DNA of 43,035 nt from an uncultured Bacteroidota bacterium (GTDB taxonomy: Bacteria; Bacteroidota; Bacteroidia; Chitinophagales; Chitinophagaceae), in assembly GCA_903854725.1 (NCBI GenBank), contig CAINWZ010000143.1:1-43035 (forward strand). Reading direction: 5' to 3'. The notes under the pieces were generated by a model that was given only the letters and a program-made list of their open reading frames with translations, was not told where the DNA came from and made no database searches. Of this stretch, positions 24,675 through 33,324 are shown one piece after another (within the stretch, counting starts at the first letter, position 1; each line of letters begins with the position of its first letter). A program made the position numbers and the translations under genes.

Positions 24675-25952
24675 ATGATAATAAGATGTTTAATGGCCAC
24701 TTTGCTTTTAGGAGCTTGCTGTCTTAAGGCAAGCAGTCAAATAAATCCTGATAGTATTTATCAAAAGGGTATACATACTGTTTTAATGCATCCTATCAAT
24801 AAACCCTTAGCGATCCCTGTAGTATCACTCAATGAGCTTACCCCTATACAAATAAGTTTTGATGACTTCAAAACCGAGTACCAGGACTATTATTTTTCGG
24901 TAGAATTAAGAAACGCAGACTGGTCAGTGGCCAATCTAAGCACTTTCGATTATTTGCAAGGGTTTAATCAAAATAAAATAAATCAGTTTACGGTTTCTTC
25001 TATAGCGACACAGCCTTACTATCATTATCAATTTACTTTTCCCAATGCCAATTGCAAGCCCACGCAGTCTGGAAATTATGTAATTAAAGTATATAAAAAT
25101 GGAAATGCTAGTGAGATTGTTTTTACAAAACGTTTTTTTGTAACTGAAGACCAAGTGAGTGTTGCTGCCATGGTACAAGAACCTTTTGATGGTGTGATAT
25201 CTAGGTCCCATCAAAAAATACAATTTATTTTAGATGTAAAAAAAATACCCTTTTTTCAAACAGATCAAATGGCGGTTCAAGTTGTACAAAATTTTAGGTA
25301 TAATGATGCGGCAACGGTATCGGCTCCAACTTTTATAAGAGGAAACTTATTAGAATATAATAGTGAAGATCAATTCATTTTTCCTGCAGGCAAGGAAGCA
25401 AGATGGCTAGACTTACAAAGCCTTAGATTGCGCTCGGATAGAATCGCCGATTTTGATAATAAAGGAACTATCACAAAAGTCATACTTAAGCCGGATGTAT
25501 CAAGGGCTAGTTCGGCTTATTATACTTTTAATGATTTAAATGGAAATTTTATTATCTCTAATACTGAATCACTTCAAAGTGACAATCAAAACGATTATGC
25601 AACAGTACAATTTACTTATTTGCCAAAGGATCAAATTCCTTTTATGGGTCAAAAATTATATCTAGCAGGTGCGTTCACTAACAATAAATTAGATCAGGAT
25701 GCCGAAATGATTTTTGATGCAAAGTTGGGAATTTATCAAAAAACATTGCTTTTAAAACAAGGCTATTATAGTTACAACTATATTCTTAGAGACAATAATG
25801 GGGCTAATTTTATGAATGATTTTGCCGAAACAGAAGGCAATCATTGGGAGACAGAAAACAACTATTCTATTATAGTTTATTATAGGCCGCCAGGCGCTAG
25901 ACATGATCATATCATTGGTTTTGGGGCCGTAAATTCAAAACAAAATTGGTAG
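24675..25952 (+). CDS. DUF5103 protein, type IX secretion system Plug-like
   Basis: A 425-residue secreted protein with signal peptide MIIRCLMATLLLGACCLKASSQ. The sequence IQISFDDFKTEYQDYYFSVE, NADWSVANLSTFDYLQGFNQ, FFVTEDQVSVAA and YSYNYILRDNNGANF matches the DUF5103 family, whose Flavobacterium member was identified as the Plug that closes the lateral/periplasmic end of the SprA translocon. It would sit on the periplasmic side of the outer membrane. No C-terminal T9SS sorting domain is visible, as expected for a machine part. It implies the organism has type IX secretion, although no sprA, porV or gldKLMN is in the window. The SRP RNA gene follows directly. Confidence 0.88.
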   Translation: MIIRCLMATLLLGACCLKASSQINPDSIYQKGIHTVLMHPINKPLAIPVVSLNELTPIQISFDDFKTEYQDYYFSVELRNADWSVANLSTFDYLQGFNQNKINQFTVSSIATQPYYHYQFTFPNANCKPTQSGNYVIKVYKNGNASEIVFTKRFFVTEDQVSVAAMVQEPFDGVISRSHQKIQFILDVKKIPFFQTDQMAVQVVQNFRYNDAATVSAPTFIRGNLLEYNSEDQFIFPAGKEARWLDLQSLRLRSDRIADFDNKGTITKVILKPDVSRASSAYYTFNDLNGNFIISNTESLQSDNQNDYATVQFTYLPKDQIPFMGQKLYLAGAFTNNKLDQDAEMIFDAKLGIYQKTLLLKQGYYSYNYILRDNNGANFMNDFAETEGNHWETENNYSIIVYYRPPGARHDHIIGFGAVNSKQNW

Positions 25953-25963
25953 TATTTTTTTGC

Positions 25964-25971
25964 TATATTTG
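25964..25971 (+). promoter_or_regulatory. -7 promoter element of the SRP RNA gene
   Basis: TATATTTG matches TAnnTTTG exactly and places the start of transcription at about 25976, where the terminal stem of the RNA begins. The nearest TTG (25946-25948) is at spacing 15, shorter than usual. Confidence 0.6.
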
Positions 25972-25974
25972 CAC

Positions 25975-26076
25975 CGGCAGGTCTTGCACGGCCAGCTCCT
26001 GCTGAAACTCCCCAGGGTAGGAATACAGCAAGGATAAGCGGTTGAGCGGTGCGATGCAAGTAGCCTGCCATTTTTT
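25975..26076 (+). ncRNA. ffs: bacterial small SRP RNA (4.5S-like)
   Basis: A roughly 100-base RNA. The ends pair (GGCAGG at 25976-25981 with CCTGCC at 26064-26069) and are followed by a T-run. The tip carries the SRP signature in its Bacteroidota form: GAAACTCCCCAGGGTAGGAA then TACAGCAAGGATAAGCGG, holding the GGAA tetraloop and the symmetric AGCA/CAGG internal loop that binds Ffh. It guides inner-membrane and secreted proteins co-translationally to the Sec machinery. It is missing from the ORF track, as expected. It lies between the Plug-like gene and the transaldolase gene; the 160-base gap there is filled by this RNA. Confidence 0.92.
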
Positions 26077-26112
26077 ATTTTTGGTAGATAATAATTATTA
26101 AAAACAATTTGT

Positions 26113-26763
26113 ATGAAATTTTTCATTGACACAGGTAATCTAGCTCAAATTAAAGAGGCCAATGACTTAGGTATTTTAGATGGTGTGACGACTAATCCAA
26201 GTTTAATGGCGCAAGTGGGCGTTAAAGGTGAAGCAGCCATTGCAGCTCATTATAAAGCTATTTGTGAATTGGTAAATGGAGATATTAGTGCGGAAGTATT
26301 GTCTACCGATTTTGCTACCATGGTGGAAGAGGGCAAAAAACTAGCTGCTATTCACAAAAACATAGTAGTGAAAGTACCCATGATTAAAGATGGCATTAAA
26401 GCTATTAAGTGGTTTACTGATAATGGCATTCGAACCAACTGTACTTTAGTTTTCTCTGCAGGGCAAGCTATTTTAGCTGCTAAAGCAGGAGCAACTTATG
26501 TTTCTCCTTTTATTGGTAGAATTGATGACAGCAGTTGGGATGGAATGGAATTAATTGGTCAAATTAGACATATATACGACATACAAGGTTTCAATACACA
26601 AATATTAGCCGCTTCTATTCGAAATGCTTTACATATTGTGAAGGCAGCTGAAGCTGGAGCAGATGTTTGTACTTGCCCTTTAGATTCAATTTTAGGATTG
26701 TTAAAGCATCCTTTAACCGATATAGGCTTAGCGAAGTTCTTAGAAGATGCTAAAAAAATGTAA
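26113..26763 (+). CDS. fructose-6-phosphate aldolase / small transaldolase (TalC/Fsa family)
   Basis: A 216-residue (beta/alpha)8 class I aldolase forming a Schiff base through Lys87 in NIVVKVPM. MKFFIDTGNLAQIKEANDLG, DGVTTNPSLMAQVG, TNCTLVFSAGQAILAAKAGA, YVSPFIGRIDD and ILAASIRNALHIVKAAEAGA follow the TalC order. Small family members act either as true transaldolase in the non-oxidative pentose phosphate pathway or as fructose-6-phosphate aldolase; by eye the two cannot be split, and in Bacteroidota transaldolase is the usual label. Start ATG is clear, and a terminator hairpin lies just after the stop. Confidence 0.93.
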   Translation: MKFFIDTGNLAQIKEANDLGILDGVTTNPSLMAQVGVKGEAAIAAHYKAICELVNGDISAEVLSTDFATMVEEGKKLAAIHKNIVVKVPMIKDGIKAIKWFTDNGIRTNCTLVFSAGQAILAAKAGATYVSPFIGRIDDSSWDGMELIGQIRHIYDIQGFNTQILAASIRNALHIVKAAEAGADVCTCPLDSILGLLKHPLTDIGLAKFLEDAKKM

Positions 26764-26784
26764 GTCTTTTTAGCTCTTTATTTT

Positions 26785-26815
26785 AAAAGCCCCAGGAATA
26801 TCTTGGGGCTTTTTT
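26785..26815 (+). terminator. terminator after the transaldolase gene
   Basis: AAAAGCCCCA (26785-26794) and TGGGGCTTTT (26804-26813) form a 10-bp stem with a nine-base loop and a T-run. Its last bases are the stop codon of the convergent AlkD-like gene, so the two transcripts share it; the + side has the longer T-run. Confidence 0.88.
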
Positions 26816-27485
26816 ATTGATGCTTTAATGCTTCGCGTTTTGATAAATTGGAAAGTTGCGGATGCGTTTTGATAAACCCTTTTACCCATTTAGCATCGGA
26901 ATAAGCATAAGCGCGTAAAGCCCAGCCAATGGCTTTGCGGATAAAAAAGTTTTCTTCCAATGCACAATGTTCAATATACTTGGTAAGTAGTTGCGTATTG
27001 GTTTTGTCCTTATACATGAGTTGAAATAAAATACTCATTCTTTGAAGCCAAATATTGCTTGACTTATTCCATTTAGAAGTGGTGGGCTTTATATATGCTG
27101 GAAATTGGGTAAAGAATTTTCCAATGACATGCGAGTTGGTGCTATCCACCGAGTCCCACCAACTATTATGGGTAATCATCCACTCAATTAATGGAAGGGT
27201 TTGCTTTGACCATAGTTTTTTATGATAGCCTAAAAGCTCTATAGCAAAATAATGCATTTCTCTTTGTGGTGCAGCAAAGCATTCTTTAATAAGTGTAGTT
27301 AATTCTTTATGCGTGCTGATGGGATTTGCTTTATAAAATTCCTTACACAATTTTCTTCTTATAGGTGTTTTAATTCCATAAAATTCAAATTGGTTGAGCA
27401 TATAGGCCTTAGCACCTTTAGAAACCGTAGCGTTTTTATGGAATGCAAAAACTTTTTGAATGGCTATCAAGTGCGGGTGTGCCAT
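26814..27485 (-). CDS. DNA alkylation repair protein, AlkD family
   Basis: AlkD proteins are HEAT-repeat DNA glycosylases that remove N3- and N7-alkylpurines without flipping the base. Helical repeats run throughout; diagnostic stretches are GIKTPIRRKLCKEF, HNSWWDSVDS (with the catalytic-region Trp and Asp), IWLQRMSILFQLMYKDKT and FFIRKAIGWALRAYA. I choose ATG 27485 (MAHPHLIAIQK, 223 residues): the track start lies inside the upstream gene, whereas ATG 27485 falls seven bases after its stop. It is probably co-transcribed with the Gfo/Idh/MocA gene, though no functional link is evident. Confidence 0.9.
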   Translation of the reverse strand: MAHPHLIAIQKVFAFHKNATVSKGAKAYMLNQFEFYGIKTPIRRKLCKEFYKANPISTHKELTTLIKECFAAPQREMHYFAIELLGYHKKLWSKQTLPLIEWMITHNSWWDSVDSTNSHVIGKFFTQFPAYIKPTTSKWNKSSNIWLQRMSILFQLMYKDKTNTQLLTKYIEHCALEENFFIRKAIGWALRAYAYSDAKWVKGFIKTHPQLSNLSKREALKHQ

Positions 27486-27492
27486 ATTAGGT

Positions 27493-28530
27493 TTAGATTT
27501 CAAATATTTTTCCTTGGGCAAAGCTTGCTCTTGCTGCTTCTAAGATGCGTATAATGTCTGTGCCATGTTTTGCTGAAGTAGGTACGGGTTCGTTATGGTT
27601 TATAGCGTAAGCCATTTTCTCATAAAAGGTTCCATAATTTCCAGCTAAACTAGGGATGCTTTCCGTACTTATTTTTCCATCGGTATCAGTACTTAATATA
27701 CCCCATTTTTCTTTGGCTTCCACTCCCCAATTGGGGGTATTGGGTTTTTTACCTGCGAGTAAATCGTCTTCTTGTATATCGGCTCGGTATTTTATAAAGC
27801 AACCCTTGGTGCCATAAATTTTATAAGCAGGTAATTGTTGCATGTATACCATGCCACTGGTTAATAAAATTCTGTGGGTAGGGTAATATAAAAGCAATGT
27901 AAAATAATCATCAACTTGCCCCACTTTTCTGGTGGTTCTAACATCTGCAAAAACAGAACTTGGCATACCGCTTAATAGTATGGCTTGGTCTACTAAGTGC
28001 GGGCCTAAATCAAATAATACACCTGAGCCTGGGGTATTGGTTTCCTTATGTACTTTAGGGCTTAAGGTGGTTCTATATCTTTCAAAAGATATTTGGATAT
28101 CTAAAAATGCTCCAATTTTATCTTCTGCAATTAATTTTTGTAGGGTTAAAAAATCGGCGTCGTATCTTCTGTTATGATAAACTGCTAATTTTAAATTTAG
28201 TTTTTGTGCTAAAGCGTCTAGCTCTTCTGCTTCTTTAACAGTCACCGTAAATGCTTTTTCTGTTACTACATGTTTGCCTGCAATTAGCGCTCGCTTCGTA
28301 TACTCGTAATGCGTATCGTTGGGTGTATTGACAACCACTAATTGAATCGTAGGGTCTTCTAAAATTTCTTCATAGCTCCCAAATGATTTTGTATTTGGAT
28401 AAATGGCTTGAATATTTTTTTGACTTCTTTCCCAGCATCCTACTAAATGATAATGGGGGTTCGTGTCAATAAAGGGAGCATGAAAAAGCTTTCCGCTCAT
28501 GCCAAAAGAAACAAGTGCTGTATTAATCAT
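27493..28530 (-). CDS. Gfo/Idh/MocA family NAD(P)-dependent oxidoreductase
   Basis: A 345-residue two-domain dehydrogenase: N-terminal Rossmann fold (ALVSFGMSGKLFHAPFI, a looser GxGxxG), the VVVNTPNDTHYEYTKRALIAGKHVVTEKAF motif with the catalytic-region Lys, and the C-terminal sheet domain with GSGVLFDLGPHLVDQAILL, which carries the Asp/His pair. This pattern fits the YdgJ/YvaA-like inositol or sugar-lactone dehydrogenases; the substrate cannot be named. It precedes the AlkD-like gene by seven bases and starts just after the aconitase terminator. A TACCTTTA (one mismatch from TAnnTTTG) lies directly upstream of the start. Confidence 0.9.
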   Translation of the reverse strand: MINTALVSFGMSGKLFHAPFIDTNPHYHLVGCWERSQKNIQAIYPNTKSFGSYEEILEDPTIQLVVVNTPNDTHYEYTKRALIAGKHVVTEKAFTVTVKEAEELDALAQKLNLKLAVYHNRRYDADFLTLQKLIAEDKIGAFLDIQISFERYRTTLSPKVHKETNTPGSGVLFDLGPHLVDQAILLSGMPSSVFADVRTTRKVGQVDDYFTLLLYYPTHRILLTSGMVYMQQLPAYKIYGTKGCFIKYRADIQEDDLLAGKKPNTPNWGVEAKEKWGILSTDTDGKISTESIPSLAGNYGTFYEKMAYAINHNEPVPTSAKHGTDIIRILEAARASFAQGKIFEI

Positions 28531-28541
28531 GTATTAAAGGT

Positions 28542-28575
28542 AAAAAAAATCCCTCTAAGTATTTAGAGGGATTTT
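28542..28575 (-). terminator. terminator after aconitase
   Basis: On the minus strand AAAATCCCTCTAA (as TTAGAGGGATTTT complement) forms a 13-bp perfect stem (28546-28558 with 28563-28575) with a four-base loop, followed by eight T. It lies 25 bases after the aconitase stop and before the oxidoreductase start. Confidence 0.9.
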
Positions 28576-28600
28576 AAATTTCATTAAAGCCTAATAATTA

Positions 28601-30868
28601 CTAGCTTGCCACTTGCTTTCTGATAATATTCAAAGCGCCACCAGCTTTAAACCATTCAATTTGTTGTTGGTTATAAGTATGGTTGGCTTTAATCGTATCA
28701 ACACTGCCGTCTTTGTGTGTTAATACCAATGTTAAAGGTTCGCCTGCTGTAAATTGAGTTAATCCAGTAACATCTATGGTATCATCTTCTAAGATTTTAT
28801 CATAGTCTGCTTTATTTGCAAAAGTTAAAGCTAACATACCTTGTTTCTTCAAGTTGGTTTCATGAATACGTGCAAATGATTTTGTCAATACAACACGAAC
28901 GCCTAAATGTCTTGGCTCCATGGCAGCGTGCTCTCTTGAACTTCCTTCTCCATAGTTTTCATCACCCACTACAATAGTGCCAACACCTGCTGCTTTATAA
29001 GCTCTTTGTGTATTAGGTACTGTATCGTAATTGCCATTGAGTTGACTCTTTACATTGTCTGTTTTTTCATTGAAGAAATTAACGGCACCAATTAATAAGT
29101 TATTAGAAATATTATCTAAATGACCTCTAAACTTTAACCAAGGACCTGCCATAGAAATATGATCGGTCGTACATTTTCCTTTTGCTTTGATTAATAATTT
29201 CAAAGATTTTAAATCAGTTCCTTCCCATGCACTAAATGGGTCTAATAATTGTAAACGTTTAGAACTAGGGTCCACTAATATGTTCACATTAGAGCCATCT
29301 GCAGCAGGCGCTTGAAATCCTGCGTCTTCTACTGCAAAACCTTTTAAGGGCAATTCATCACCAGTAGGAGGGTCTAATTTTACTTGCTCTCCTTTATTAT
29401 TTGTAAGTGTATCTGTTAATGGATTGAAATTTAAATCACCCGCAATAGCTAATGCTGTTACTAATTCTGGAGATCCAACAAATGCAAATGTATTTGGATT
29501 ACCATCTGCACGTTTTGCAAAGTTTCTATTGAAAGAATGTACAATCGTATTTTTTTCTTTTTTCTCTGCACCTACTCTTTCCCACATTCCAATACAAGGG
29601 CCACAAGCATTGGCAAATACTTTCGCACCAATTTGGCTAAACACCTCTAAAAAACCATCTCTTTCAATAGTATATCTTACTTGTTCAGAACCTGGCGTAA
29701 TCATGTATTCTGCCTTAGTAGTTAATCCTTTCTCTGCTACTTGTTTTGCTAAACTTACGGCACGGCTAATATCTTCATAAGAAGAATTGGTACAGCTACC
29801 AATTAAACCTACTTCAATTTTAGTAGGCCAGCCATTTGCTGCTGCAGCTTCTTTCATTTTAGAAATAGGTGTAGCTAAATCTGGTGTGAAAGGCCCGTTT
29901 AAATGTGGCTCTAAAGTTGTTAAATCAATTTCGATTACTTGATCAAAATATTTTTCTGGGTTTGCATATACTTCAGGATCTGCTGTTAAATGTGCAGCTA
30001 CACCATCTGCTAAACTTGCTACATCGGCGCGTCCAGTAGATTGCAAATAACGACTCATACTTGCATCGTAACCAAAGGTTGAAGTGGTTGCACCAATTTC
30101 TGCACCCATATTACAAATAGTTCCTTTACCTGTACAACTCATGCTTGTTGCACCTTCTCCGAAATATTCTACAATGGCACCAGTACCACCTTTTACCGTT
30201 AAAATACCAGCCACTTTTAAAATCACATCTTTAGGAGCGGTCCATCCACTTAACTTACCTGTTAATTTAATACCTATTAATTTAGGCCATTTTAATTCCC
30301 AAGGTAAGCCTGCCATTACATCGCAAGCATCTGCACCACCCACACCAATTGCGATCATACCTAATCCACCTGCATTTACTGTATGAGAATCGGTACCAAT
30401 CATTAATCCACCAGGGAAAGCATAATTTTCTAAAACAACTTGGTGAATGATTCCTGCACCTGGCTTCCAGAAACCTAAACCATATTTATTCGATACAGAA
30501 GCTAAGAAATCATATACTTCTTTACTTTCACTAGTGGCTACTTGTAAATCTTGTTTAGCTTCTACTTTTGCAGATATTAAATGGTCGCAATGCACTGTAC
30601 TGGGTACAGCTACTTTAGGACGACCCGCTTGCATAAATTGTAATAATGCCATTTGAGCAGTAGCATCTTGCATAGCAACTCTATCTGGCCCAAAGTCTAC
30701 ATAAGAACCTCCTCTTTCGAAGTTTTCAAGCTTTTGATCACTGTGTAAATGAGAGAATAATATTTTCTCAGATAAGGTTAAAGGACGATCTAATAATTTT
30801 CGAGCCGCTTCTACTTTGGCAGGCATTGCAGCATACAATTTTTTGATCATTTCGATATCAAAAGCCAT
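28601..30868 (-). CDS. acn: aconitate hydratase
   Basis: TCA-cycle enzyme interconverting citrate and isocitrate through a [4Fe-4S] cluster. The cluster cysteines are visible: one in [14 protein letters not shown] and two in [13 protein letters not shown], as in mitochondrial-type aconitase. Other anchors are [45 protein letters not shown] (with active-site Arg) and the C-terminal swivel domain with [18 protein letters not shown]. The start is ATG 30868 ([16 protein letters not shown], 755 residues), not the track's extended start, because a TACCTTTG promoter element lies between them. Cytoplasmic. Confidence 0.97.
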   Translation of the reverse strand: MAFDIEMIKKLYAAMPAKVEAARKLLDRPLTLSEKILFSHLHSDQKLENFERGGSYVDFGPDRVAMQDATAQMALLQFMQAGRPKVAVPSTVHCDHLISAKVEAKQDLQVATSESKEVYDFLASVSNKYGLGFWKPGAGIIHQVVLENYAFPGGLMIGTDSHTVNAGGLGMIAIGVGGADACDVMAGLPWELKWPKLIGIKLTGKLSGWTAPKDVILKVAGILTVKGGTGAIVEYFGEGATSMSCTGKGTICNMGAEIGATTSTFGYDASMSRYLQSTGRADVASLADGVAAHLTADPEVYANPEKYFDQVIEIDLTTLEPHLNGPFTPDLATPISKMKEAAAANGWPTKIEVGLIGSCTNSSYEDISRAVSLAKQVAEKGLTTKAEYMITPGSEQVRYTIERDGFLEVFSQIGAKVFANACGPCIGMWERVGAEKKEKNTIVHSFNRNFAKRADGNPNTFAFVGSPELVTALAIAGDLNFNPLTDTLTNNKGEQVKLDPPTGDELPLKGFAVEDAGFQAPAADGSNVNILVDPSSKRLQLLDPFSAWEGTDLKSLKLLIKAKGKCTTDHISMAGPWLKFRGHLDNISNNLLIGAVNFFNEKTDNVKSQLNGNYDTVPNTQRAYKAAGVGTIVVGDENYGEGSSREHAAMEPRHLGVRVVLTKSFARIHETNLKKQGMLALTFANKADYDKILEDDTIDVTGLTQFTAGEPLTLVLTHKDGSVDTIKANHTYNQQQIEWFKAGGALNIIRKQVAS

Positions 30869-30897
30869 GGTACTTAGTTTTGTTGTTAAAATTGGGG

Positions 30898-30905
30898 CAA
30901 AGGTA
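30898..30905 (-). promoter_or_regulatory. -7 promoter element of aconitase
   Basis: TACCTTTG on the minus strand, exact match, 29 bases before the ATG. A TTG lies upstream at a spacing of about 24, slightly long. Confidence 0.5.
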
Positions 30906-30991
30906 AGCCAAAATTGATCCCGGTTGAAGCAAAAAATACACTTTATGTCCACTTTTTTTTATAGATTGCAGGTAGTTTATAAGCCATATCT

Positions 30992-31213
30992 ATGCAAAAA
31001 ATGAAGGATTTTTTTGAATTACATGCTTTTGGGGTTTGTACCGCCATTGGAGAAAGATTAGGCATTGCTACCACCAAAATAAGAATGTGGTTTATCTATA
31101 TTTCATTTTTAACCTTTGGCTCGCCAGTTATTGTATATATGATATTGGCATTTTGGAGAAGTATTAGAAAATACATTCTCTTGGGAAAGAGAAATCCCAT
31201 GAAATATTTTTAG
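30992..31213 (+). CDS. small PspC-domain membrane protein
   Basis: A 73-residue protein that is nearly all PspC domain: FGVCTAIGERLGIATTKIRMWFIYISF, then a membrane helix LTFGSPVIVYMILAFW. In enterobacteria PspC senses membrane stress together with PspB; Bacteroidota have many short stand-alone copies of unproven role. No other psp gene is nearby. It diverges from aconitase and ends one base from the convergent kdsA stop. Inner membrane, inferred single or re-entrant helix. Confidence 0.85.
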   Translation: MQKMKDFFELHAFGVCTAIGERLGIATTKIRMWFIYISFLTFGSPVIVYMILAFWRSIRKYILLGKRNPMKYF

Positions 31214-31214
31214 G

Positions 31215-32039
31215 CTAAATAACAGCCTTTCTAAGTCTTACTAATTTTTCTAACAAAGGAGCTAATTTGTCTAAGGGTAACATATTGGCACCATCGCTTT
31301 TTGCCATGGCAGGATTCGGATGTGTTTCTATAAATAAACCATGAGCCCCAGTGGCAATAGCCGCTTTAGCAATGGTTTCTATAAGTTGTGGGTTGCCGCC
31401 CGTAATACCACTTGTTTGATTTGGTTGTTGAAGTGAATGCGTGCAATCCATTATAACAGGTACACCATTTTCTGCCATTGCAGGAATGTTTCGATAATCA
31501 ACTACTAAATCTTGGTAACCATATGTATTTCCTCTTTCGGTAAGCATTACTTTCTCATTGCCTGCTAACTTTATTTTATCTACTGCAAATTTCATAGAAG
31601 CACCACTTAAGAATTGACCTTTTTTTACATTTACAATTTTACCCGTTTCGGCAGCGGCTATTAATAAATCGGTTTGACGACATAAAAATGCAGGTATTTG
31701 TAAAATGTCAATATACTTCGCTGCAATAGCAGCTTCTTCATGAGCATGTATATCGGAGGTAGTGGGTACTTTATAAGTGGCCCCTACTTTTTTAATTAGT
31801 TCCATCCCTGTATCATCACCAATGCCTGTAAAAGAGCTTGCGCTTGTACGATTTGCTTTTCTATAACTTGCTTTAAAAATATAAGGGATCCCTAAATTTT
31901 TACAAAGGGTACTTACTTTATCTCCAATTTCCATGACCAATTCTTCATTTTCTACTACACAAGGCCCTGCAATTAAGAAAAATTGTTGAGCGTCATATTT
32001 TTGATCTTTAAATAAGTCTTGTAAAAATGGGGACATCAT
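31215..32039 (-). CDS. kdsA: 3-deoxy-8-phosphooctulonate synthase
   Basis: KdsA condenses arabinose-5-phosphate with phosphoenolpyruvate to Kdo-8-phosphate for the LPS inner core. The TIM-barrel motifs are all there: FFLIAGPCVVEN, FKASYRKANRTS, VPTTSDIHA, FLCRQTDLLIAAA, VNVKKGQFLS, LTERGNTYGYQDLVVDYR and IMDCTHSLQQPN. Cys27 in AGPC replaces the Asn of the E. coli enzyme, so this should be the metal-dependent class. 274 residues, cytoplasmic. It goes with the heptosyltransferase-like gene at 7500. The promoter lies within 30 bases of the start. Confidence 0.96.
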   Translation of the reverse strand: MMSPFLQDLFKDQKYDAQQFFLIAGPCVVENEELVMEIGDKVSTLCKNLGIPYIFKASYRKANRTSASSFTGIGDDTGMELIKKVGATYKVPTTSDIHAHEEAAIAAKYIDILQIPAFLCRQTDLLIAAAETGKIVNVKKGQFLSGASMKFAVDKIKLAGNEKVMLTERGNTYGYQDLVVDYRNIPAMAENGVPVIMDCTHSLQQPNQTSGITGGNPQLIETIAKAAIATGAHGLFIETHPNPAMAKSDGANMLPLDKLAPLLEKLVRLRKAVI

Positions 32040-32055
32040 TTGGTATGGTTTTGAG

Positions 32056-32068
32056 CTAGCAAAGCTAG
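32056..32068 (-). promoter_or_regulatory. -7 promoter element of kdsA within a small palindrome
   Basis: TAGCTTTG (32067 to 32060 on the minus strand) is an exact TAnnTTTG match. It is embedded in the inverted repeat CTAGC-AAA-GCTAG, which could be an operator or chance. The leader would be about 14 bases. Confidence 0.45.
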
Positions 32069-32136
32069 TTTATTATTTTTTGAGAATAGGTTGAACTCTT
32101 TTTACTGTTAAAACTATGAGGATACTATTTAATTAG

Positions 32137-32895
32137 TTAAAATCTTAAACCAATGCCAATACCTAAACCTCTTAGTCCTGCCCATGGTCCTTCTGTATCA
32201 GTTACTGCGCCATTCGGACCTACCACCGATTTAAGTGTAAAAGGATTGGCTTTTGTATTGTCTAAAATTCTTTGTAATTCAACTTGTGCTGGCTTAGGAA
32301 AACTTCCAGGAGCTACAAAATTTAACTTTCCAGTGGAAGTTCCATAATGCCCACCAATTAATGATAAGTCAATGACTAACTTGGTTAATATTTGAAATTG
32401 CATTCCAATATGTGCGCCATAGCTTTGCGTTCTAATAGTACCGTCTAATTTTGCATTAATTGGAACGGGAGGTAAAGTAACAGTTGGAGAAGGCTTATCT
32501 GGGGTATAAGTATAATTAATAGGGATTGATAAATCGTAATTGCCATAACGTACGTAGGGGGCAATATAAAAACCTGACATTTTTGACAAGCCTAAATAAA
32601 AACGACCTTCAAAAGTAAGTGTGGTGTTGCCAAATTTGAAATTATCAAAGTCGATATTTGAATTACTGATTACTTTTTTTGCTAAAGCCTTTAAAGGTAA
32701 ACTAGTCAAAGGCATACTTTTGTAGTTTACAGACAATGAAATGAAGTGATTGATACTTCTTTCAAATGTTAGGTTGTAATTATTTAAGGCATCTGCAGAT
32801 AAATTGGTTTTTAAAATATTATTTCCGCCAATTAAACTTTGTGCAGAAGCGTGTATTGAAAAAGTTATCAATAATAGGGTGTAAATTTTTTTCAT
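32137..32895 (-). CDS. outer-membrane beta-barrel, DUF3575-like
   Basis: A 252-residue protein with signal peptide MKKIYTLLLITFSIHASAQ. The mature part starts NILKTNLSADALNNYNLTFERSI, the pattern of DUF3575-type Bacteroidota barrels, followed by amphipathic strands (TTLTFEGRFYLG, FYIAPYVRYGNYDLSI) and ending GIGIGLRF. Function unknown. It starts five bases after the Rrf2 regulator gene and is the last gene of the minus-strand run that begins with parA. The 97 bases beyond it to kdsA contain the kdsA promoter and nothing else I can see. Confidence 0.75.
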   Translation of the reverse strand: MKKIYTLLLITFSIHASAQSLIGGNNILKTNLSADALNNYNLTFERSINHFISLSVNYKSMPLTSLPLKALAKKVISNSNIDFDNFKFGNTTLTFEGRFYLGLSKMSGFYIAPYVRYGNYDLSIPINYTYTPDKPSPTVTLPPVPINAKLDGTIRTQSYGAHIGMQFQILTKLVIDLSLIGGHYGTSTGKLNFVAPGSFPKPAQVELQRILDNTKANPFTLKSVVGPNGAVTDTEGPWAGLRGLGIGIGLRF

Positions 32896-32900
32896 AAGTT

Positions 32901-33314
32901 TTATTTTTTTAAATACAAGTCTGAAACCGTTTTATTATCTAGTATCGCTAAGGTATTATCTCTCACTGCAGCCATTACTTTATTGATGCCGCAATTCTTT
33001 TCATTACAATCTGCACATTTCTCATAAAAGTTTAAACTGACACATGGCAATAGTGCAATAGGTCCTTCAATGACTCTGAAAATAGCAGACAGCTTTATTT
33101 TTTCTGGGGGAGTTGCAAAAAAGTAACCACCGTGTTTTCCTTTTTTACTTTGCAAAAATCCGGCTTTTCTTAGTTCTAATAAAATATTTTCCAGAAATTT
33201 TATAGGTATATTTTTTTGGGAGGCAATTTCTGCTATTAAAATAGGGTCGTCAGTATGCTTCTCTACCATATAGGAGAGTGCTTGTAATGCATATTGCGTT
33301 TTTTTTGATAGCAT
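32901..33314 (-). CDS. Rrf2 family transcriptional regulator with four cysteines
   Basis: A 137-residue winged-helix regulator. MLSKKTQYALQALSYMVEK and IAEIASQKNIPIKFLENILLELRKAGFLQSKKG form the HTH, with KHGGYFFA as the wing. The sensor region has Cys91, Cys100, Cys103 and Cys108 (PCVSLNFYEKCADCNEKNC), resembling Rrf2 proteins that bind an Fe-S cluster, such as IscR, NsrR and RsrR; which signal it reads is unknown. No isc or suf genes are in the window. It follows dapB by ten bases and precedes the barrel gene by five, so its own operon is a likely target (inference). Confidence 0.9.
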   Translation of the reverse strand: MLSKKTQYALQALSYMVEKHTDDPILIAEIASQKNIPIKFLENILLELRKAGFLQSKKGKHGGYFFATPPEKIKLSAIFRVIEGPIALLPCVSLNFYEKCADCNEKNCGINKVMAAVRDNTLAILDNKTVSDLYLKK

Positions 33315-33324
33315 AAACTCTTGA

